Assembly: GCA_022511345.1 (NCBI GenBank) | Contig: JAFLRR010000003.1 | Span: 99,577 to 163,576, forward strand | DNA: 64,000 nt | Reading direction: 5' to 3' | Source of the DNA: Alistipes sp. | GTDB lineage: Bacteria > Bacteroidota > Bacteroidia > Bacteroidales > Rikenellaceae | In this document: one piece after another, positions 59,710-64,000 of the stretch | How the letters are laid out: the number at the start of each line of letters is the position of its first letter | How positions within the stretch are numbered: the first letter of the stretch is position 1 | The notes under the pieces: model-generated | What the model saw: the letters and a program-made list of their open reading frames with translations, nothing else | Told to the model about the DNA's origin: nothing | Database searches by the model: none | Translations under genes and position numbers: made by a program

Positions 59710-61117
59710 AGAAGCGTTCGTCGAAATTGACAAGATAGACCTTTTCGGTAGCTCGTGTGAGAGCCGTATACAACCAGCGCATCATATCTTTGGTCATAGG
59801 TTCATCGCCGAACAGGCACCGGTCGATGAACACGGCGCTCCACTGTCCGCCCTGGGCTTTGTGGCAGGTTACGGCATAGGCGAATTTGACCTGCACGGCG
59901 TTGAAGTGCGGATTCTCGCGTATCTCCTTGAATCGTTTGATTTTGCTCTTTATGTCGAGATAGTCCTGTTCGACTTCGCGAAACAGGCGGTCGCTCTCCT
60001 CACGGGTGAGCGACGGGGATTCGGACGAGATGGTGTCGAGCAGTATTTTGCACTCTATCTCCGTGTCGTCGTAGTCGCCGAACGACAGCACGGCGTCGGC
60101 GAAACGAAACCCGTAGAAGTCTTCGAAGCGGCGCAACTTGACAAGCCGCGCAATGTCGCCGTTGGCGATGAAATTCATCGGGCAATCCTCGATACGGTCG
60201 GTGTAGTGGTAGTTGTTTTTGACTACCATGAGCATGTCGCCGCTCTCGATCTCCTCCTCGGCGCAGAGCACATTGCGGCGGATACCCTCGTTGTAGCGGT
60301 TGGCCCTTTTGTTCGAGCGGGTGACGACTATGGTCTCGTCGCGGCCGTAGCGGTCGTGACACTCCTGCAGTTTCTCGAGAAATTCGCCACCCTCGACCCT
60401 CTCGAAATCGGGGTACGACATGTCGAAGCGCGGCACCTCGAAGATACCGTTTTCGAGCATGCAGCGCACGAGCGTGGCGTTGAAAAGTATTCCCGACTGC
60501 GCCTCCTGCCTCACTACATCGTCGAGCGAAGCGTAGACCACGTCGCCTAAAATCTCCATGCGCGCAGGATTCAATGCCGGAGAGTCGTCGCTGCCGACAG
60601 GCGGAAGCTGAGCACTGTCTCCGACAAGTATGAGCCGGCACCGCTTGCCGCTGCGGACATATCGCACGAGATCCTCGAGCAGCGAGCCGCTGCCGAAAAT
60701 GCGGCCGTCGCCAGGAGCGTCGGAGAGCATCGAGGCCTCGTCGACGATGAATACGGCGTCGGATTCGCGATTTATGTCCAAAGAGTATTTCGATTCGTAG
60801 TCGGCATTCACTCTCTGGCGATAGATTCGCTTGTGTACGGTCAGCGTACGTTCGCCGGCACAGCGGGCCAAAACCTTGGCTGCACGGCCCGTAGGGGCCA
60901 GCAGGACCGGTTTTATGCCGAACTCTTTGAGCGCGGCGACCAGCGCCGCAAGTATGGTCGTTTTGCCGGTTCCCGCATAGCCGTTAAGGATGAAAATCTT
61001 CGAAAAGTCGGGGTCGGAAATATATTCCGACAATTTTTCTATAATCTTTTTTTGGCCGGGAGTTGTTTGTAAACAAATTTTATCGTAAATTTGAGTCGCA
61101 ATACGGGAACTTAACAT
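59702..61117 (-). CDS. RecD-like ATP-dependent DNA helicase
   Basis: The 471-aa SF1 helicase has Walker A LNGYAGTGKTTILAAL, motif Ia APTGRAAKVLA, motif II VFIVDEASMLSD, motif III VGDSAQLPPVGSDD and the C-terminal motif TCHKAQGGQWSAV with ALTRATEKVYLV. It is close to RecD2/TraA-type 5'-3' helicases but without their N-terminal extra domains. It overlaps the glycosylase-like gene downstream, suggesting a DNA-repair pair next to mutS. Confidence 0.9.
   Translation of the reverse strand: MLSSRIATQIYDKICLQTTPGQKKIIEKLSEYISDPDFSKIFILNGYAGTGKTTILAALVAALKEFGIKPVLLAPTGRAAKVLARCAGERTLTVHKRIYRQRVNADYESKYSLDINRESDAVFIVDEASMLSDAPGDGRIFGSGSLLEDLVRYVRSGKRCRLILVGDSAQLPPVGSDDSPALNPARMEILGDVVYASLDDVVRQEAQSGILFNATLVRCMLENGIFEVPRFDMSYPDFERVEGGEFLEKLQECHDRYGRDETIVVTRSNKRANRYNEGIRRNVLCAEEEIESGDMLMVVKNNYHYTDRIEDCPMNFIANGDIARLVKLRRFEDFYGFRFADAVLSFGDYDDTEIECKILLDTISSESPSLTREESDRLFREVEQDYLDIKSKIKRFKEIRENPHFNAVQVKFAYAVTCHKAQGGQWSAVFIDRCLFGDEPMTKDMMRWLYTALTRATEKVYLVNFDERFYE
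61062..61093 (+). promoter_or_regulatory. Plus-strand promoter inside the start of the helicase gene
   Basis: GTTG (61062-61065), a 20-bp spacer and TAAATTTG (61086-61093), a perfect -7 box. It would transcribe the downstream gene at 61179, with an 80-base leader that begins antisense to the first codons of the helicase. Confidence 0.55.
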
Positions 61118-61178
61118 AAAAAGATGTTTTCGCAGAAGCGATTTTTAATTTGATACAAACTTAATAACAAATACTCAA

Positions 61179-61820
61179 ATGGTAAAGAAAATTGCTCAAA
61201 TTATTCTTGCGTTCGCGATTGTGGCGTTGGTGTATGTAATCTACAAGCAGATTAATACGCCTATCTCTTTCGAGAACGAGACCAAGGCCCGCACGGCTGT
61301 TGTCATCGAACGAATCAAGGACATTCGTGCTGCCGAGCGTGCCTACAAACTGAAGAACCAGCGCTTCACCGCCGATTTCGATTCGCTCATCAATTTCGTG
61401 CTCAACGACAGCATCGAGGGCGAGCGCAAGATCGTGGACGAGTATGACTCGGCCGCTATGGCACAGCTGAAGAAGGCCGGCAAGAAGAATGTCGAGAAGT
61501 TCACGGTTGCCGTAATCGACACCATCTTCTCGCCCCGCAAGCTGACGGCTGAGGATGTTCGCCAGATGCGCTATATTCCTTTCACCGACAACAAGACCGA
61601 GTTCATCCTCGAGGCAGGTATGCTCGAGACGGAGTCGAAGCTGGTCATCCCCGTTGTCGAGTGCCGCGCACCCTACATCACGTATCTCGACACCGTGAAG
61701 TATCGTCAGGAGATTATCAACTTCATCGACGACGAGATCAACAACTTCAACCGTTATGCCGGCGTTAAGTTCGGCTCGATGGAAGGCGGTAACAATGAGG
61801 CAGGAAACTGGGGCGAATAG
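61179..61820 (+). CDS. Membrane-anchored protein of unknown function
   Basis: The 213-aa protein has one N-terminal hydrophobic helix (IAQIILAFAIVALVYVIYKQ) and then a hydrophilic domain of mixed helices and strands (RIKDIRAAERAYKLKNQRFTADFDSL is shortened to IRAAERAYKLKNQRF; QMRYIPFTDNKTEFILEAG shortened to RYIPFTDNKTEF). The anchor followed by a long helix and RAAERAYKLKNQRFT slightly resembles pilin-like or type II secretion pseudopilin starts, but without a prepilin peptidase site. I do not recognise the family. It is likely exported to the periplasm with an uncleaved anchor. It overlaps DUF3822 by 26 bases and precedes rsmD. Confidence 0.85.
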   Translation: MVKKIAQIILAFAIVALVYVIYKQINTPISFENETKARTAVVIERIKDIRAAERAYKLKNQRFTADFDSLINFVLNDSIEGERKIVDEYDSAAMAQLKKAGKKNVEKFTVAVIDTIFSPRKLTAEDVRQMRYIPFTDNKTEFILEAGMLETESKLVIPVVECRAPYITYLDTVKYRQEIINFIDDEINNFNRYAGVKFGSMEGGNNEAGNWGE

Positions 61821-62400
61821 TTTCGCAGCATACGAAAAGAGCGTGTCCATTCAACTCCCGTTGGGTGGACACTCTTTTTCCGTCGAGACCATTCCGGCCG
61901 ATGCACGGCCGCTGTTCGAGGTGATAACGCCACGCACTACCCTCGTGCCGTTGGATGTTTTCGATGCCGGAGCGTGCGAAGCCTTTCTAAGCGCCGCCGG
62001 ACTGACGTGCCGCAGCGGCGAGACTGCCGTTACTTGCGGAATGACTGACGGAGCAGTCGCAGTTGCCGCGATAGATGCAGAGTGCTTGCAGTCTTTGCGC
62101 GGGCGATTCGGCGACAAGCTGACTTTGCTCTGTCCGCTGTGTCGTCAGACGGATATGGATTCGGACACGGTGACGCTCTTCCGCGCGGGCGATATATTAT
62201 ATATTAAGGTATACGGCAACGGCAAACTGCGATTCGCCGAGGCCGTGGAGGCTGCCGGCGATGCTGCAATCGTGGAGCTGCTGCAGAATATCGAGCAGCA
62301 ACTCGGTTTCGGCCGCTATATGTTTCTGTGCTCGGGCGATGGCGCCAAGGCGATGCGCAAGCTGCTGAAACGTTTCTACCGTAATGTGAAATGCGAATAG
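61795..62400 (+). CDS. DUF3822 family protein
   Basis: The 201-aa protein resembles DUF3822: FEVITPRTTLVPLDVFD near residue 40, FRAGDILYIKVYGNGKLRF in the middle and FGRYMFLCSGDG with a basic tail at the end. The family is widespread beside rsmD in Bacteroidetes and may have an actin-like/ASKHA fold, but its function is unknown. Start choice: the frame opens 13 codons earlier, at 61756; the ATG at 61795 gives the shorter overlap. Confidence 0.82.
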   Translation: MRQETGANSFAAYEKSVSIQLPLGGHSFSVETIPADARPLFEVITPRTTLVPLDVFDAGACEAFLSAAGLTCRSGETAVTCGMTDGAVAVAAIDAECLQSLRGRFGDKLTLLCPLCRQTDMDSDTVTLFRAGDILYIKVYGNGKLRFAEAVEAAGDAAIVELLQNIEQQLGFGRYMFLCSGDGAKAMRKLLKRFYRNVKCE

Positions 62401-62924
62401 TAGGCGGAAAATACCGCGGCCGCACAATCATGCCGCCGCGTAACCTCAGGGCGCGTCCGACGACGGATTTTGCCAAGGAGAACCTGTTCAACGTGCTGAA
62501 CAATATTGTAGACTACGAACAGCTCGATGTTCTGGATCTTTTTGCTGGTACAGGCTCGATAAGCTATGAGTTCGCATCGCGCGGAGCGCGGAGCGTGACG
62601 TCGGTCGAAATCAATGCCGTGCACTACGATTTTATTCGCCGGACCATTCGTCAGCTCGGATGCGATAATGTCTATGCCGTCAAGGCCAACGCCTTCCTCT
62701 ATGTCAAGAGTTGTCCCAAGCAGTTCGACCTGATTTTTTCGGATGCTCCATATGATTTGGCAGGCAGCGAAGCCATAGTCGACGAGGTGCTCGGAAGCGA
62801 TATTTTGCGCGAAGGCGGCATTCTGGTATTCGAACACTCCGGCAGGAAGAAATTCGATGAAAATAATCACTTCTGGCAATCAAGGAGTTACGGCAGTGTA
62901 ACATTTTCTTTCTTCAAAAAGTGA
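62391..62924 (+). CDS. rsmD: 16S rRNA (guanine-966-N2) methyltransferase RsmD
   Basis: The 177-aa enzyme has the family start MRIVGGKYRGRTIMPPRNL, RPTTDFAKENLFNVL, the SAM-binding VLDLFAGTGSISYEFASRGA and the catalytic motif at FSDAPYDL, which reads DAPY where DPPY is usual. It methylates G966 of 16S rRNA. It overlaps DUF3822 by 10 bases and is followed by the tRNA-Asp gene. Confidence 0.92.
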   Translation: MRIVGGKYRGRTIMPPRNLRARPTTDFAKENLFNVLNNIVDYEQLDVLDLFAGTGSISYEFASRGARSVTSVEINAVHYDFIRRTIRQLGCDNVYAVKANAFLYVKSCPKQFDLIFSDAPYDLAGSEAIVDEVLGSDILREGGILVFEHSGRKKFDENNHFWQSRSYGSVTFSFFKK

Positions 62925-62932
62925 AAAAAAGT

Positions 62933-62963
62933 ATTGCCGATTGAAAAAAAACTATTATATTTG
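62933..62963 (+). promoter_or_regulatory. Promoter of tRNA-Asp
   Basis: ATTG (62933-62936), a 19-bp spacer and TATATTTG (62956-62963), a perfect -7 box 18 bases before the tRNA. Confidence 0.72.
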
Positions 62964-62981
62964 CATTCGCAAACGAAAAAC

Positions 62982-63055
62982 GGTGCGTTAGTTCAGCTGG
63001 TTAGAATACGTGCCTGTCACGCACGGGGTCAGGGGTTCGAGTCCCCTACGCACCG
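62982..63055 (+). tRNA. tRNA-Asp (anticodon GTC)
   Basis: The 74-base cloverleaf pairs GGTGCGT (62982-62988) with ACGCACC (63048-63054). The anticodon stem CGTGC/GCACG encloses CTGTCAC with anticodon GTC, and the T-arm is AGGGGTTCGAGTCCCCT. The discriminator base G is followed by CA rather than CCA, so the CCA end must be added. A terminator-like hairpin follows, and then the gene-poor stretch. Confidence 0.97.
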
Positions 63056-63060
63056 CAGGA

Positions 63061-63102
63061 AAGGGTGTAGATCAAGTAGTTACGAGATTTACACCCTTTT
63101 TT
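63061..63102 (+). terminator. Terminator of the tRNA-Asp gene
   Basis: AAGGGTGTA (63061-63069) pairs with TACACCCTT (63090-63098) over a 20-base loop, followed by TTTT. The same TTTACACCC words recur directly after it (63088-63096 and 63101-63109), a short direct repeat. Confidence 0.7.
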
Positions 63103-63317
63103 ACACCCAATAATGAAGCTCCGATATGATGCTATCTGACGCAAAATAATCAGACCGGTCAGATACCCTATCGTTAGTTAATCATCATTCATGCTATCTT
63201 CCAAAGAATCTTTTTTGTTCCCTCCAAGATAAAGTAAAGATATATACTTGATTATAATAGTATTACAATAATAATACAAGTGGCGAGTAACAAAAAAGTA
63301 ACAAGTACAGATAATAT
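63103..63317. other. A+T-rich stretch without a gene, candidate integration scar
   Basis: No ORF of plausible composition is present. It contains an 8-bp inverted repeat, TATCTGAC (63133-63140) and GTCAGATA (63158-63165), and is visibly richer in A and T than the neighbouring genes. It joins the tRNA-Asp gene to a transporter gene lacking its 5' part. No integrase gene remains in the window. Confidence 0.4.
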
Positions 63318-63875
63318 GTGTACGGCTGCAGCCTGCCGCTGATGCTTGCCGTCTGCTTTCTGGGCGGTTTCTTCCGGCTTTGGGTCGTACTGGGTTGCAT
63401 CAATATCTTCGACATTATCCAAACGAAGATTATCTATCATTTCGGCTGGCAGTATGTACACAATGCGGCCATCGTCCTCTATGCTTTGGGTATGACGGCG
63501 GTCGTGTCGTATGGTATGCCGGCATCGGCGCTCTGGCTTCCGCTTGTTTTGTGCGGATTCGGTCACGTGGGTGTCTTCATCGTGCTGACGGTCTATGCAC
63601 AGGCAACGGCGAATTTTGCATACTATTTCCAGATTCTAATGCTGCTCGGATTCGTCCGCACAGGCATCGGCGCACCCATCGGCGACGCCCTCTATGAAAT
63701 AGCGCTGACGGGACTGATGAATCTTCGTCCGGATTTGGAACTGGCGATACGCGAATTGTACGGGTACAGCGTCATATTCGGCGTTTTCGTACTGATGCTC
63801 ATTGCTGCGTCCCGTTTCAAGAAACAGATTTACAGCACACTCCCGCGAATGCAGAGCATCTATCGCCGACTGTGA
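63318..63875 (+). pseudogene. 3' part of an MFS-like transporter (5'-truncated)
   Basis: The 185-codon ORF encodes about five hydrophobic helices (LPLMLAVCFLGGFFRLWVVL, NAAIVLYALGMTAVVSYG, LWLPLVLCGFGHVGVFIVLT, FQILMLLGFVRTGIGAPIG, YSVIFGVFVLMLIAASRF) and ends TLPRMQSIYRRL. The sequence looks like the C-terminal third of a Bacteroidetes multidrug-type MFS transporter. The N-terminal helices are absent: an in-frame stop (TAA at 63312) and the A+T-rich stretch replace them. The first possible start is GTG 63318 or ATG 63342. The opposite-strand ORF across its first half was rejected. Confidence 0.6.
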
Positions 63876-63889
63876 CAAGCAAGCCAAGA

Positions 63890-64000
63890 TTATTCGGGTA
63901 CGTAGATAATGTCGCCGTTCTCCAATTCGTAGGCGATGCCCACACGGCGGCCCTTGTTCTGCGAGGGGTCGTCGTCGGAGGGTGTGTAGCGATTGATTTT
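63890..64000 (-). CDS. 3' end of an OmpA-like gene (partial)
   Basis: The minus-strand frame runs off the window and ends INRYTPSDDDPSQNKGRR followed by VGIAYELENGDIIYVPE and a stop. The N-K-G-R-R-V-x-I tail after a SDDDPSQ stretch is like the end of an OmpA C-terminal peptidoglycan-binding domain (NRRVEI). Only 36 codons are visible. It converges with the transporter fragment. Confidence 0.55.
   Translation of the reverse strand, partial: KINRYTPSDDDPSQNKGRRVGIAYELENGDIIYVPE

Noticed and set aside
63252..63566. 104-codon minus-strand ORF with a C-terminal hydrophobic segment
   Set aside because: It lies opposite the transporter fragment; its first half is an Arg/His-rich shadow, and its third-position G+C is lower than that of the plus-strand frame. 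Its hydrophobic end comes from the A+T-rich scar.

Overview
The window looks like a chromosomal segment of a Bacteroidales bacterium, most like the Rikenellaceae/Alistipes group (the genus is an inference). The evidence is mutually consistent. Many genes are preceded by the Bacteroidetes vegetative promoter (-33 TTTG, 19-21 bp, -7 TAnnTTTG), and Shine-Dalgarno sequences are scarce. Several families are typical of the phylum: a CarboxypepD_reg plus beta-barrel outer membrane protein, DUF3276/PUR-like, DUF4491, DUF3822, DUF4890-like, PBP1+LysM, a GH20 hexosaminidase and a PL10 pectate lyase. The tmRNA encodes a tag ending in YALAA. Coding DNA is G+C-rich, and most long antisense ORFs are shadows of real genes. 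No rRNA, CRISPR array, IS element or intact prophage was seen.

Layout. 1-5.7 kb: a GH20 hexosaminidase diverges from an operon of mazG, a gamma-carbonic anhydrase, and a LytS/LytTR two-component pair. 5.8-9.5 kb: a small exported His-rich DUF4890/Spy-like protein and a 980-aa outer membrane beta-barrel. 9.5-14.4 kb (minus): a TolC-HlyD-permease-permease export operon without an ATPase, behind a repeat-rich control region. 14.5-25.2 kb: a riboflavin reductase-deaminase with swapped domain order, a porin, DUF4491, the ettA-hisS-ctp operon, capA, a PUR-like protein, a YqaA-type membrane protein and aroE. 25.3-30.5 kb: dnaE, thioredoxin and an aldose epimerase. 30.6-32.7 kb: htpG with a sigma-54-like promoter and an inverted repeat upstream. 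32.8-39.3 kb (minus): a long likely operon of nucleoside phosphorylase, dnaN, a DnaQ-like exonuclease, LysM-PBP1, rex, a RibF lacking a recognisable flavokinase domain, and a thioesterase.

39.4-44.8 kb: a phosphohexomutase, an M20 dipeptidase, DUF2461, glyA and the tmRNA gene. 45-48.5 kb: an A+T-rich acyltransferase, ftsE, a cold-shock protein, a tiny YtxH-like/holin-like pair and a SLOG protein. 48.6-56.2 kb: pectate lyase, C69 peptidase, lipoamide dehydrogenase, a PNPOx-like protein, gyrB and udk. 56.2-62.9 kb: mutS, a UDG-like protein, a RecD-like helicase, an unknown membrane-anchored protein, DUF3822 and rsmD. 63-64 kb: tRNA-Asp, an A+T-rich stretch without genes, the 3' part of an MFS-like transporter and the 3' end of an OmpA-like gene. 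The tRNA-to-fragment arrangement resembles an integration or deletion scar.

Most genes are housekeeping (replication, repair, flavin, heat shock, translation quality control). The most unusual points are the swapped riboflavin enzyme together with the kinase-less RibF, the exporter control region, the sigma-54-like htpG promoter, candidate leaderless mRNAs, the LytSR/His-rich protein/barrel neighbourhood, and the tRNA-Asp scar.
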